From assembly GCA_015066905.1 (NCBI GenBank), contig SVNN01000002.1, positions 1 to 49,890 of the forward strand: DNA of 49,890 nucleotides, written 5' to 3'. Numbering within the stretch: the stretch's first letter is position 1; the number at the start of each line of letters is the position of its first letter. The notes beneath the pieces are model-generated. The model was not told where the DNA came from and did no database searches. It saw only the letters and a program-made list of their open reading frames with translations. Both the position numbers and the translations under genes were made by a program. Positions 10,071 to 20,045 of the stretch are shown one piece after another. This DNA is from Ruminococcus sp. GTDB taxonomy: Bacteria > Bacillota > Clostridia > Oscillospirales > Ruminococcaceae.

Positions 10071-10811
10071 ATGTCAAAAGTTATCGCTGTTACATCTGGT
10101 AAGGGAGGCACCGGAAAGTCCTCGATCTGCTCCGGTCTGGGCTATACGCTCGCAAAGCAGGGCAGCCGTACCCTCATCATCGAACTGGATTTCGGTTTAC
10201 GTTGTATTGATATCATTTTTGGTATGCAGGGAAGAATCAAGCATGACCTTGGTGATGTTCTGAAGGGAAAGATCAAGCCGCTCGACGCTGTTACTCAGGT
10301 GCCGATGGCTAGCAACCTCAACATCCTTTGTGCACCGAAGGATCCGTTTGAAAGTGTAACGGTTGAGCAGATTGTTGACATCTGCAAGCAGATCCGTAAG
10401 TATTTCGACTATATCATCATCGACACCGGTGCAGGTATCAACTCGCACGTTTTTGATATCGTTGAGCAGGCGAATACCATTCTCGTTGTCACCACGCCTG
10501 ACCCGATCTGCGTGCGCGATGCACAGATGATGTCCGATGAATTCTATAACCGTGGCAACAAGCGTCAGCGTCTGATCATCAATAAGGTGAGCAAGCGTGC
10601 AATCGGTGCTGAACTGGTCAAGGACCTCGACGAGATCATCGACACTATCGGCGTACAGCTGATCGGCGTAATCCCGGAGGATTATGATCTCTGTGTTGCA
10701 ACCGGTAAGGGTCAGCCGATCCCGTCCACAGCGCCCAGCCTGGCAGCATTTGATGCGATCTCCAGACGTCTGAAGGGCGAAAATGTTCCGCTGACTGTCA
10801 AGACGAAATAA
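10071..10811 (+). CDS. minD: MinD-family ATPase
   Basis: Deviant Walker A SGKGGTGKSS, IIELDFGLRCIDIIFG, YIIIDTGAGI; no recognisable C-terminal amphipathic helix. Confidence 0.88.
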   Translation: MSKVIAVTSGKGGTGKSSICSGLGYTLAKQGSRTLIIELDFGLRCIDIIFGMQGRIKHDLGDVLKGKIKPLDAVTQVPMASNLNILCAPKDPFESVTVEQIVDICKQIRKYFDYIIIDTGAGINSHVFDIVEQANTILVVTTPDPICVRDAQMMSDEFYNRGNKRQRLIINKVSKRAIGAELVKDLDEIIDTIGVQLIGVIPEDYDLCVATGKGQPIPSTAPSLAAFDAISRRLKGENVPLTVKTK

Positions 10812-10880
10812 GTTTGTCTTTCGTAAAACTATGTTTTACATATATTACAACATCGCGTGTGCGGTAGAAAGGAATGAAAT

Positions 10881-11285
10881 ATGAATATAGCGTTGATTGC
10901 CCATGATTCCAAAAAAGAACTGATGATCCAATTCTGCATTGCCTATTGCGGCATTTTATCCCGGTATAATCTTTGCGCTACGGGTACGACGGGCAAGCAG
11001 GTTAGCGAAGCAACCGGCCTGTCGATTCAGCGTTATCTCAGCGGTTCGCAGGGCGGAGATCAGCAGATCTGTGCGCGTATCTCCTGCAATGAAATTGACG
11101 TACTGCTGTTTTTCCGCGATCCGATCAACCCGAAGTCGAACGAGCCGAACGATATGAATCTGCTCCGCCTTTGCGACGTACACAATGTACCGGTTGCCAC
11201 CAATATTGCAACTGCCGAGGCACTGATTCTTGCGCTGGAGCGTGGCGACCTTGATTGGCGTGAAATCGGAAATCCCGCAATCTGA
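10881..11285 (+). CDS. mgsA: methylglyoxal synthase
   Basis: IALIAHDSKKELM...CATGTTG...SGSQGGDQQI...LLFFRDPINPKSNEPNDMNLLRLCDVHNVPVATNIATAE. Confidence 0.95.
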   Translation: MNIALIAHDSKKELMIQFCIAYCGILSRYNLCATGTTGKQVSEATGLSIQRYLSGSQGGDQQICARISCNEIDVLLFFRDPINPKSNEPNDMNLLRLCDVHNVPVATNIATAEALILALERGDLDWREIGNPAI

Positions 11286-11313
11286 GCGCGACTGATGCAA
11301 TGAATATAATGCG

Positions 11314-11345
11314 TTGCCCCTGTTCAAGGGGCAATTGCTGTTTTA
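11314..11345 (+). terminator. intrinsic terminator-like hairpin upstream of hisS
   Basis: TTGCCCCT-gttca-AGGGGCAA followed by ttgctgtttta. Confidence 0.6.
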
Positions 11346-11363
11346 TAATTATGGAGGATTTTT

Positions 11364-12671
11364 ATGGCACAAGTATTAAAGCGTCCGAACGGAACCGAGG
11401 ACGTCACCCCGCGCGACATTCACAAATGGTATACGGTTGAACAGGTTGCGCGTAACGTTGCGGAATCCTACGGATTTGGCGAGATCCGCATCCCGACCTT
11501 TGAATCAACTGATCTGTTCTGCCGCTCGGTCGGCGAAACGACTGATGTTGTACAGAAGGAAATGTATTCTGTCATTGCGAAAGAAACGCAGTTTACGCTC
11601 CGTCCGGAGGGTACTGCTGGTACGATCCGTGCAATGCTGCAGAACAGTATGCTCAACGACGCGATGCCGCAGAAGGTGTATTATCTGCTCTCCTGTTTCC
11701 GACACGAGCGTCCGCAGGCAGGCAGACTCCGTGAATTTCACCAGTTCGGTCTGGAGATGGTCGGAAGTGCCGCTCCCTGCGCGGATGCAGAGGTGATTTC
11801 CCTCGCGAAATCGGTTCTGGATACGCTGGGACTGAAGAATATCGCGCTGAACATCAACTCGATCGGCTGTCCGAAATGCCGTGCTGAATATCACAAGGCA
11901 CTGCGTACTTATTTTGAAGCGCGTAAGGATGAACTTTGCGAAACCTGTCTTTCTCGTCTGGAGCGTAACCCGATGCGCATTCTCGACTGTAAGAGCCCGA
12001 TCTGCGGTGAGATTGCCAAGGACGCACCTGTGATTCTCGATTATCTCTGCGAAGAGTGCGATACACACTTCACACAGCTGAAATCCTATCTGGATACGAT
12101 GGGGATTGCGTTCACGGTCAATCCGAAGATTGTTCGTGGACTGGATTATTATACAAAGACGGTATTTGAATTTGTTACTACGGATATCGGCGCACAGGGT
12201 ACTGTCTGCGGCGGTGGACGGTATGATGGTCTGATTGAACAGCTTGGCGGTCAGCCCCAGCCTGCACTTGGTTTTGCGATGGGTATCGAGCGTCTGCTTC
12301 TCACAATGGAGAGCCAGGGATGTGATTTCCTTCAGCCGAAGCAGTGTGAGCTGTATATCGCTCCGATGGATGCGGCTGCTGTTCCAAAGGCAATGGAGAT
12401 CGCACAGTCGCTTCGTGCAGAGGGCTTCCGCGTGGAATATGACCTGATCGGCAGAAGCTTCAAGGCACAGATGAAATATGCGGACAAGCTCGGCGCCGGA
12501 TTCCTGCTGGTACTTGGTGAGAATGAGCTTTCCACCGGTGAGATCAAGCTGAAGAATATGGCGACCGGTGAATCGACCGCTTGTAAGCTGGATGAGACAT
12601 TCACGGATACATTTGCAAATCTCGCAATTTCTGCGATGTTCAGTGATACGCTGGACGGCATCAAATTCTGA
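11364..12671 (+). CDS. hisS: histidyl-tRNA synthetase
   Basis: RPNGTEDVTP, FTLRPEGTAG, FRHERPQAGRLREFHQFG, VRGLDYYTKTVFE, CGGGRYDGL, GFAMGIERL. Confidence 0.97.
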   Translation: MAQVLKRPNGTEDVTPRDIHKWYTVEQVARNVAESYGFGEIRIPTFESTDLFCRSVGETTDVVQKEMYSVIAKETQFTLRPEGTAGTIRAMLQNSMLNDAMPQKVYYLLSCFRHERPQAGRLREFHQFGLEMVGSAAPCADAEVISLAKSVLDTLGLKNIALNINSIGCPKCRAEYHKALRTYFEARKDELCETCLSRLERNPMRILDCKSPICGEIAKDAPVILDYLCEECDTHFTQLKSYLDTMGIAFTVNPKIVRGLDYYTKTVFEFVTTDIGAQGTVCGGGRYDGLIEQLGGQPQPALGFAMGIERLLLTMESQGCDFLQPKQCELYIAPMDAAAVPKAMEIAQSLRAEGFRVEYDLIGRSFKAQMKYADKLGAGFLLVLGENELSTGEIKLKNMATGESTACKLDETFTDTFANLAISAMFSDTLDGIKF

Positions 12672-12707
12672 GAGAATAATAGACCGACAGAGAGGAAAGA
12701 AAGATAT

Positions 12708-14486
12708 ATGGCTGATACAATGAAGGGACTGAAGCGCACGCATTACTGCGGCGAGGTAGATATAATCGGCGCTGAGGTCGTTGTAGGCGGATTTGTGCAG
12801 AAGGTACGCAACCTCGGCACACTGCTGTTTATTGACCTGCGTGACCGCACTGGTGTGGTTCAGCTGGCATTCAACGATGCGACCGACCGTGCGCTGGTTG
12901 AAAAGGTAGCATCCTGCCACATGGAGTATGTGCTGATGGCGCATGGTGTGGTTAAGGAGCGCGAGAGCATCAACTATGAGATGAAAAACGGTAATGTGGA
13001 AATCATCGTGGACGATCTCCGCATTCTTGCAGCTGCACAGACACCTCCGTTCGAGGTACAGAACGAAACCAAGGTGAATGAGGAACTGCGTCTGAAATAC
13101 CGCTACCTTGACCTGCGTCGTGCACCACTTCAGAAGAATCTGATGATGCGTCATGAGATTGCTAAGGTTGCAAGAGAATATTTCTATGACAATGGCTTTA
13201 TTGAGATTGAAACACCGATGATGATGAAGTCCACGCCTGAGGGCGCGCGCGATTATCTCGTTCCGTCGAGAGTACATCCCGGTAAGTTCTATGCCCTGCC
13301 GCAGTCGCCGCAGATCTATAAGCAGCTCCTGATGGTTTCTGGTATGGATCGCTACATCCAGCTGGCACGCTGCTTCCGCGATGAGGATCTGCGTGCAGAC
13401 CGCCAGCCTGAGTTTACACAGATCGACCTGGAGATGTCCTTTGTTGACGTCGAGGATATTCTGGAGATGTGCGAGGGCTTTATCCGTGACCTGTTCAAGA
13501 AGGTGCTGGACGTGGATATCCCCACACCGCTGCCCCGTCTTTCCTTTGCAGACGCGATGAACCGCTTTGGTTCTGATAAGCCGGATACACGCTATGGTAT
13601 GGAGATTCAGGATATTTCCCATCTCGTTAAGGACAGTGAATTTGGTGTATTTACCGGAGCAATCGAAGCAGGCGGCAGTGTTCGTGCGATTGTTGCGAAG
13701 AATGCAGCTTCTGTTCTGACCCGTAAGGAGATTGACAAGCTGACGGAGATGGTACGCGGCATTGGTGCAAAGGGTCTTGCGTTCGTTCGCTGGGTGGATG
13801 ATGCACCGGGCTGTTCGTTTGCGAAATTCTTCTCTGAGGAACAGCTCTGCACAATTCTCGCTGAAATCGGCTGTGAAAAGGGCGATGTAGCACTCATCGT
13901 TGCAGATAAGAATAAGGTGACACTGCCTGTGCTTGGCGCACTGCGTCAGACTGTTGCAAAGAAACTTGATCTGATTCCTGAGGGACAGTTCAACTTCCTG
14001 TGGGTGACCCAGATGCCGTTCTTTGAGCAGGATGAAGAAACCGGAGCATGGGTTGCAATGCACCATCCGTTCACGATGCCAGAGGATGATTGCATCCAGT
14101 ATCTTGACTCTGCACCCGAAAAGGTGACTGCAAAGGCATTCGACCTTGTGCTGAACGGCACAGAGCTTTCTTCCGGCTCGATTCGTATCACCAATTATGA
14201 GCTTCAGCAGAAGATGTTTGAGGCACTTGGCATGAGCGAGGAGGAGATCGAAGCGAAGTTCGGCTTCCTGGTTGAGGCATATAAATACGGCGCACCGCCG
14301 CACGGTGGTATGGGTATCGGTCTTGACCGTCTTGCGATGGTTATGCTGGGCGCAGAGAGCCTGCGTGACATTACCGCATTCCCGAAGGTACAGAACGCAA
14401 GCGAGCTGATGTCCGCCTGCCCGTCCGTTGTGGACAAGGAGAGTCTGGATATCCTCGGAATTCAGGTTACTGAAACAGAAGAATAA
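12708..14486 (+). CDS. aspS: aspartyl-tRNA synthetase
   Basis: THYCGEV, RYLDLRR, ETPMMMKSTPEGARDYLVPSR, QSPQIYKQLLMVSGMDRY, GMGIGLDRLAM. Confidence 0.97.
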   Translation: MADTMKGLKRTHYCGEVDIIGAEVVVGGFVQKVRNLGTLLFIDLRDRTGVVQLAFNDATDRALVEKVASCHMEYVLMAHGVVKERESINYEMKNGNVEIIVDDLRILAAAQTPPFEVQNETKVNEELRLKYRYLDLRRAPLQKNLMMRHEIAKVAREYFYDNGFIEIETPMMMKSTPEGARDYLVPSRVHPGKFYALPQSPQIYKQLLMVSGMDRYIQLARCFRDEDLRADRQPEFTQIDLEMSFVDVEDILEMCEGFIRDLFKKVLDVDIPTPLPRLSFADAMNRFGSDKPDTRYGMEIQDISHLVKDSEFGVFTGAIEAGGSVRAIVAKNAASVLTRKEIDKLTEMVRGIGAKGLAFVRWVDDAPGCSFAKFFSEEQLCTILAEIGCEKGDVALIVADKNKVTLPVLGALRQTVAKKLDLIPEGQFNFLWVTQMPFFEQDEETGAWVAMHHPFTMPEDDCIQYLDSAPEKVTAKAFDLVLNGTELSSGSIRITNYELQQKMFEALGMSEEEIEAKFGFLVEAYKYGAPPHGGMGIGLDRLAMVMLGAESLRDITAFPKVQNASELMSACPSVVDKESLDILGIQVTETEE

Positions 14487-14491
14487 AAGGA

Positions 14492-14523
14492 AGGACGCAT
14501 GAGATTTCATGCGTCCTTTTTGT
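14492..14523. terminator. bidirectional terminator between convergent genes
   Basis: GGACGCATGA-gattt-CATGCGTCC followed by TTTTTTG. Confidence 0.85.
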
Positions 14524-15392
14524 TAAGGTGTAATTTCGAGAATTGCGACTTCGGGGTTGTTAAACATACGGACAGGAGCGGATGGATAGTTGCCGAGTCC
14601 GGATGTGATGAACATCGTTCCTTCCGAATAGGGGAACAGCCCCTTATCCATTATGGTTTCGTTCGGATACAGCAGTTCGGGGATCCAGTTTCCCTGATAG
14701 TTCAACGGTCCGAAAAACGGCAGACGGATAATGCCACCGTGCGTATCGCCGCAGAGCGTGAGATCTGCACCGAAGCTGGCATACGCTTCATATTGCGGAA
14801 TGTGGGCAAGCAGAATGGAGTAACGGCTCGGATCTGGCGATGCAAATTCATTGGTCAGATCGAATGTCGGCGAGAAATATGCGTTGTCGATGCCGTAAAT
14901 TGTGACAGGATTGCCATTTACGGTGATATCCTCCTGCGCGTAGCACATGACGTGGATGCCGCTTTGCGTCAGCTGTTCCATAAATGTGACAGATCGGTCG
15001 TGTTCGCCAGGGACGTAATAGACCGGAGTATCCAGCGCTGCAAGCGACTGCATGAATTCCAGTGCCATCTTCTGACTGGAACCGTTTTCTGAGTCTGTGT
15101 ACATATCACCCAGTACACAGATCAGATCCGGAGCAGATTCTTTGATGCGGTTGATGATCCGTCGATCACTGATATTCAATCGGCCAGCGTGCAGATCGCT
15201 GATCACTGCAATCGTCATTGGTTCAGTAACCGCATTATTCTGTATTGTTTCGCGTGCTGTGACAAGGAAATAATTCTGCGTCCACCAGAATAAGAACAGG
15301 ATCAGAAGAAATATACCGCCTTTTTTCTTCTTTTTGGCTGCTGGAGCGGCTGGTGGGGTTGGTTGTAATGCAGGTTCGTTCTGATTTGCCAT
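14523..15392 (-). CDS. metallophosphoesterase, membrane-anchored
   Basis: Pro/Lys-rich N-terminus, one TM, then ISDLHAGR, VLGDMYTDSEN, GEHDRS, LCGDTHGG motifs. Confidence 0.9.
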   Translation of the reverse strand: MANQNEPALQPTPPAAPAAKKKKKGGIFLLILFLFWWTQNYFLVTARETIQNNAVTEPMTIAVISDLHAGRLNISDRRIINRIKESAPDLICVLGDMYTDSENGSSQKMALEFMQSLAALDTPVYYVPGEHDRSVTFMEQLTQSGIHVMCYAQEDITVNGNPVTIYGIDNAYFSPTFDLTNEFASPDPSRYSILLAHIPQYEAYASFGADLTLCGDTHGGIIRLPFFGPLNYQGNWIPELLYPNETIMDKGLFPYSEGTMFITSGLGNYPSAPVRMFNNPEVAILEITP

Positions 15393-15393
15393 G

Positions 15394-16266
15394 TTATTTC
15401 TCCAGATGTACATCAAGCTGCGGGAAGGGGATGCTGATCTGTTCGCGGTCAAATGCGCGCTTTACATTTTCCAGCATCGAAAAATGCACAGCCCAGTAAT
15501 CCTCTGCATTCACCCACATGCGGACAAAAATGGTGATGGCACTGCTGTCGTGACGTCCCATTACAATTTCCGGTACCGGATCATTCTTGACGCAGGACTG
15601 CATTGCAATCTCATTGGCAATGATCTTCTTGGCACGGTCGAATGCTTCGTCATAGCTGATGCTGAATTCCAGATCCAGACGGCGTGTGCCCTTTTCGTTG
15701 AAGTTGATGATCTTTGCGTTCGACACAATGCCGTTCGGAAGATATACCGTCTTATTATCCGGGGTTACGATGGTCGTATAGAGAATATTAACGGATTCGA
15801 CCGTACCGGCAGCATCGGAGGTTTCAATAAAATCTCCCGCCTTGAACGGCTTTGCAAACAGGATGATAAAGCCGCCGGCCACATTGGAAAGGCTGTTTTG
15901 CAGGGCAAGACCGATTGCAAGACCTGCGGCGCCGATCACGGTGACGATCGAAGTCATCGGTACGCCGAGAATTGAAAGCACGATAACGATCAGGAGCGTG
16001 TAAAGAACGATACTGATCAGCGACTTAAGAAAACCGGTGGCGGTATCGTCGATGTTGGAACGGTTCATGCCGCGGCCGATGATCTTACAGATGATCTTGA
16101 CCAGAATGGTGCCGAGCAGGAATACGACGATTGCAAAGATAATGGTCGGGAGTGCGCTTTTGATAAATCCCAGCGCGGTGCTGAGAAAATCCGTGGTCTG
16201 TTCAATGACTTCCTGCGGACTTTGCAGATCAGGAATGACGGATTCTACGGTTGTTGTTTCTTGCAT
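15394..16266 (-). CDS. MscS-family mechanosensitive channel
   Basis: Conserved TM3 and beta domain: VTVIGAAGLAIGLALQNSLSNVAGGFIILFAKPFKAGDFIE. Confidence 0.93.
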   Translation of the reverse strand: MQETTTVESVIPDLQSPQEVIEQTTDFLSTALGFIKSALPTIIFAIVVFLLGTILVKIICKIIGRGMNRSNIDDTATGFLKSLISIVLYTLLIVIVLSILGVPMTSIVTVIGAAGLAIGLALQNSLSNVAGGFIILFAKPFKAGDFIETSDAAGTVESVNILYTTIVTPDNKTVYLPNGIVSNAKIINFNEKGTRRLDLEFSISYDEAFDRAKKIIANEIAMQSCVKNDPVPEIVMGRHDSSAITIFVRMWVNAEDYWAVHFSMLENVKRAFDREQISIPFPQLDVHLEK

Positions 16267-16322
16267 GATGATTTGGTCACTTCTTTCTTTGGAATTAACC
16301 TTATTATTATAACACGGAACTC

Positions 16323-16360
16323 AAAAAAAAGCAACAGCGAACCGGATTCGGCTCGCTGTT
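16323..16360 (-). terminator. intrinsic terminator for the symporter gene
   Basis: Minus strand AACAGCGAGCCGAATCCGGTTCGCTGTT then GCTTTTTTTT. Confidence 0.85.
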
Positions 16361-16372
16361 TTCGTTGATAGA

Positions 16373-17968
16373 TTATGCTGCATCAGACTGTTCGGATTCT
16401 GTTTCATCAAAACAGCGGAACACTTCGTCAACCGATTTAGCATCGCACTGCTTTGTAAACATGCTGACCAGCGGTACCAGAATGATCGAGAGGATCATCA
16501 GAATTGCGCCGGCATTGATCGGAGAAGCGAGATTGAGTGGGAAGGACTTTGCCGCGTTCACCACAGAGGGGAAGGAATCTGCGAAGAACGAGAACACGAG
16601 CATATGTGCGATCGTTCCACCGATACCGAGGATGAAGCTGACCCAGACAGAAGCGCAGGTGACTTTCTTGGAGAACAGACCCCACATGAACGGTCCGAGG
16701 AATGCGCCAGCGAGTGCGCCCCAGGAGTAGGACATCAGCGTGGTGATGCTTGCGGTCTTGTTAAATGCGATCAGCACAGAAACAACGAGGAATACGGCAA
16801 TCAGCACACGCATAATCAGGAGTTCCTTCTTATCCGTAAACGCCTTCTTTGCCATCGGCTTGATGAGGTCGATCGTCAGCGTTGAGCTGGAAGTGAGTAC
16901 GAGAGAAGAGAGTGTAGACATTGAAGCGGAAAGAACCAGAACGACCACCAGACCGATCAGCAGGTCGGGGAGGGCAGTTTCCAGCATAGCAGGAACCATC
17001 TCATCGAATGCGCCGACAGCGGTTCTGCCGCTGCCGTCATCCGCACCCTTGACGCAGAACAGGCGGTCAAAGCCACCCATCAGATAGGAGCCGCCTGCAA
17101 CCACCAGTGCGAACAGGGTGGAGATGATCGTACCCTTTTTGACTGCATCCTGATCCTTGATCGCGTAGAATTTATGTACCATCTGCGGAAGCCCCCATGT
17201 GCCGAGGGAAGTCAGTACGACAACGCCGAACAGGTTGATCGGGTCGGGTCCGAAGAGGGAATTCAGCGTGCCTGTATTCCCCTTATCATCGGGGATAGCA
17301 GCGAGCGAATCCAGCGCTTGGGAGAATCCGCCCCGGTTGTTGACCACACAGTAAACGACAGCACAGATACCGGCGAGCATGATGATGCCCTGCACAAAGT
17401 CGTTGATCGCCGTTGCAGTATAGCCGCCGAGGATGACATAAACTGCAGTGAGCAGTGCCATTGCAATGATGATTATCTGATAAGAAGACTCGGAGGTGAG
17501 CCCGAATGCCATTGAGAACAGGCGGGAGAGTCCATTATAAACAGATGCGGTGTAAGGAATCAGGAAGACAAAAACGATGACAGCAGCTGCGATCTTCAGC
17601 GATTTTGACTGGAATCTGCCTTCAAAATATTCCGGCATCGTTTTAGAACCGAGATGCTTGGTCATGATTCTGGTTCGCTTTCCGAGTACAACCCATGCCA
17701 GCAGGCTGCCTAAGATGGCATTGCCGACGCCGATCCATGCTGCGGATACACCGTAATTATATCCGAACTGACCTGCATATCCAATGAAAACGACGGCAGA
17801 GAAGTACGAGGTGCCGTATGCAAACGCAGTCAGCCAAGAGCCGGCGCTCTGTCCACCGAGGACAAAGTCGCTGACCGATTTGGTTTTTCGGCTGGTGTAC
17901 AGTCCGATGCCCAACATACTGAGAACATACAGGGCAAGGACGAGAATGATTATCGTCTGAGTTGACAT
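16373..17968 (-). CDS. sodium:solute symporter (PutP/SSS family)
   Basis: 12+ TM protein with SSS features (GSWLTAFAYGTSYFSAVVFIGYAGQFGYNYG, ILGGYTATAINDFVQGIIM); ATG at 17968. Confidence 0.9.
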   Translation of the reverse strand: MSTQTIIILVLALYVLSMLGIGLYTSRKTKSVSDFVLGGQSAGSWLTAFAYGTSYFSAVVFIGYAGQFGYNYGVSAAWIGVGNAILGSLLAWVVLGKRTRIMTKHLGSKTMPEYFEGRFQSKSLKIAAAVIVFVFLIPYTASVYNGLSRLFSMAFGLTSESSYQIIIIAMALLTAVYVILGGYTATAINDFVQGIIMLAGICAVVYCVVNNRGGFSQALDSLAAIPDDKGNTGTLNSLFGPDPINLFGVVVLTSLGTWGLPQMVHKFYAIKDQDAVKKGTIISTLFALVVAGGSYLMGGFDRLFCVKGADDGSGRTAVGAFDEMVPAMLETALPDLLIGLVVVLVLSASMSTLSSLVLTSSSTLTIDLIKPMAKKAFTDKKELLIMRVLIAVFLVVSVLIAFNKTASITTLMSYSWGALAGAFLGPFMWGLFSKKVTCASVWVSFILGIGGTIAHMLVFSFFADSFPSVVNAAKSFPLNLASPINAGAILMILSIILVPLVSMFTKQCDAKSVDEVFRCFDETESEQSDAA

Positions 17969-18123
17969 GATGTTTCGCTCCTTTGAATTTTGCTTTAAAC
18001 GGTTACGCTTTAAAAGAATGAAGTCTATTGGTATTATATCATATGCTTTCCTGTCTGTCAATGGAAAAACGCAGTTTTTTTAAAAACATTTTTCTACGTT
18101 CGGAATAATTATATGATTATTCG

Positions 18124-18159
18124 AAAATTAAAAATCCGCAGTACAAATGTACTGCGGAT
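18124..18159 (-). terminator. intrinsic terminator downstream of oadB
   Basis: Minus strand ATCCGCAGTACATTTGTACTGCGGAT then TTTTTAATTTT. Confidence 0.85.
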
Positions 18160-18173
18160 AAAGATAGATGTAA

Positions 18174-19400
18174 TTAAACGTGGATGACACTCAGCAGGAC
18201 ACCTGCTGCAACAGCAGAACCGATAACGCCTGCAACGTTCGGACCCATCGCGTGCATCAGCAGGAAGTTGGAAGGATCTTCCTGAGAACCGACCTTCTGA
18301 GAAATACGTGCTGCCATCGGAACAGCGGATACACCTGCAGAACCGATCAGCGGGTTGACCTTGCCGCCGGTTACCTTGCACATGATCTTACCAATCAGCA
18401 CGCCGCAGGCGGTACCAAGACTGAATGCAACGACGCCGAGTGCCATAACGAGAATGAATTCCTTGTTGATGACCTTATCAGCGCGGGTGGTAGCACCAAC
18501 CGAGATGCCGAGGAAGATGGTGATGATATTCATCAGCGCGTTCTGCGCAGTGTCGATCAGTCGTGCGCAGCAGCCGCTTTCCTTGAGCAGGTTGCCGAAC
18601 ATCAGCATACCAACCAGCGGAGCAGCAGAAGGAATCAGCAGGCTGATGATCAGGGTAACAGCGATCGGGAAGATGACCTTCTCGGTCTTGCTTACCACGC
18701 GGAGCTGTTCCATCTTGATGAGACGCTCTTTCTTGGAGGTCAGCGCTTTCATGATCGGCGGCTGGATGATCGGAACGAGCGCCATGTATGTATAAGCTGC
18801 GAGCGCGATCGTACCGGTGTCGATTGCACCGCCGCCGCTCAGGAGCTTACTGGAAACGTAGATTGCAGTCGGGCCGTCTGCACCGCCGATAATCGCGATG
18901 GAAGCCGCCTCAGGACCTGTGAAGAAGAGTGCCGCGCAGATGAAGGTAAAGAAGATACCGCCCTGTGCAGCCGCACCGAGGAGAAAGCTCTTCGGGTTTG
19001 CAATCAGCGGACCGAAGTCGGTCATACAGCCGATGCCGAGGAAGATCAGCGGGGGATATATCTGGAGCTTGACGCCCATATACAGAATATCCAATAGACC
19101 GCCGTCGTGGAGAATCCGTCCGTAGTCGATTCCGACGTGTTCGCCGAGTTCATTCAGACCTGTCCAAAGCTCAGGGTGATACATTCCTGCGCCGGGGATA
19201 TTGGTGAGCAGCATACCGAACGAGATCGGAAGCAGCAGCAGAGGCTCAAAGCCTTTTGCAATTGCAAGATACATGAAAACAAAGGAGATCGCAATCATCG
19301 CGAGGGATTTCAGTCCATCTACGGAACCAAACATGGTGTAGAATCCGCTTTCGAACCAAAGATCCTTGATGGTATTCAGGAAAATTTCTAGGATGCCCAT
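18174..19400 (-). CDS. oadB: sodium-translocating decarboxylase beta subunit
   Basis: OadB/GcdB family: LIFLGIGCMTDFGPLIANPKSFLLGAAAQ, SIAIIGGADGPTAIY, NPLIGSAGVSAVPMAAR. Confidence 0.93.
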   Translation of the reverse strand: MGILEIFLNTIKDLWFESGFYTMFGSVDGLKSLAMIAISFVFMYLAIAKGFEPLLLLPISFGMLLTNIPGAGMYHPELWTGLNELGEHVGIDYGRILHDGGLLDILYMGVKLQIYPPLIFLGIGCMTDFGPLIANPKSFLLGAAAQGGIFFTFICAALFFTGPEAASIAIIGGADGPTAIYVSSKLLSGGGAIDTGTIALAAYTYMALVPIIQPPIMKALTSKKERLIKMEQLRVVSKTEKVIFPIAVTLIISLLIPSAAPLVGMLMFGNLLKESGCCARLIDTAQNALMNIITIFLGISVGATTRADKVINKEFILVMALGVVAFSLGTACGVLIGKIMCKVTGGKVNPLIGSAGVSAVPMAARISQKVGSQEDPSNFLLMHAMGPNVAGVIGSAVAAGVLLSVIHV

Positions 19401-19421
19401 TCTGTTCGTCCTTTCTGTTGA

Positions 19422-19856
19422 TTAAAATGGTGTGGTATTATCGCGGAGACCTGCCATCGCCCATGCGGGACGCGCACCACCGCTCGGTCTGCTTTGGCGG
19501 ATCGACTTGACCTTGTAGGTTGTGCCGTCCTGAGCGGACATCATTGCGACTGCGGCGGTAATTGCTGCAATGATTTCATCATCATCAGAATCAGAAAGCG
19601 GCTGCTGTGTGGTCTGTACCGGTGCAGGTGCAGGCGTGATTACCGGCTTTTCAGCAGGCGGTGTTTTATTTTCGTTGCCCTTTTTGTTGATTGCTGCAAA
19701 GATCTTGCCCATCAGTGTGATAAAGATGATCAGGATGATCAGACCAAGGAATACGACAGTAATTCCTGTAAACGTAATGGCCACAACATCACTGAAAGGC
19801 AGTTTTTCTGCAGCAGGGAGCAGAAAGCCGCGCAGTGCGGATAACTGGAAATTCAT
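19422..19856 (-). CDS. OadG-like sodium pump decarboxylase gamma subunit
   Basis: Short single-TM protein with Pro-rich linker upstream of oadB; conserved-looking C-terminus RPAWAMAGLRDNTTPF. Confidence 0.8.
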   Translation of the reverse strand: MNFQLSALRGFLLPAAEKLPFSDVVAITFTGITVVFLGLIILIIFITLMGKIFAAINKKGNENKTPPAEKPVITPAPAPVQTTQQPLSDSDDDEIIAAITAAVAMMSAQDGTTYKVKSIRQSRPSGGARPAWAMAGLRDNTTPF

Positions 19857-19985
19857 AGGTGTACTGCACTCCAATCTATTGAAATTTTGGTAAGTAACTA
19901 AACACAATTATTATACTACAAAATCCGACTGATTGCAAGTATTAATTTATTAAACTAATATTTTCCTGTCGGATGAAAAAAATCC

Positions 19986-20014
19986 TTGCAATTCGCGTCG
20001 GAATTGAGTATAAT
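19986..20014 (+). promoter_or_regulatory. sigmaA-type promoter for dapF
   Basis: TTGCAA-17 bp-TATAAT. Confidence 0.75.
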
Positions 20015-20045
20015 AGTAGAAGTATGGTAAAAAGGAGTCAATGTC

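Noticed and set aside
11505-14510. 1001-aa minus-strand ORF antisense to hisS and aspS
   Set aside because: Both sense genes are unmistakable tRNA synthetases; the antisense frame is His/Cys/Leu-rich with no domain and is explained by codon usage avoiding reverse-strand stops.
18180-19097. 305-aa plus-strand ORF opposite oadB
   Set aside because: Composition (Cys/Arg/Asp/His-rich) is unlike a real protein; oadB is clear on the other strand.
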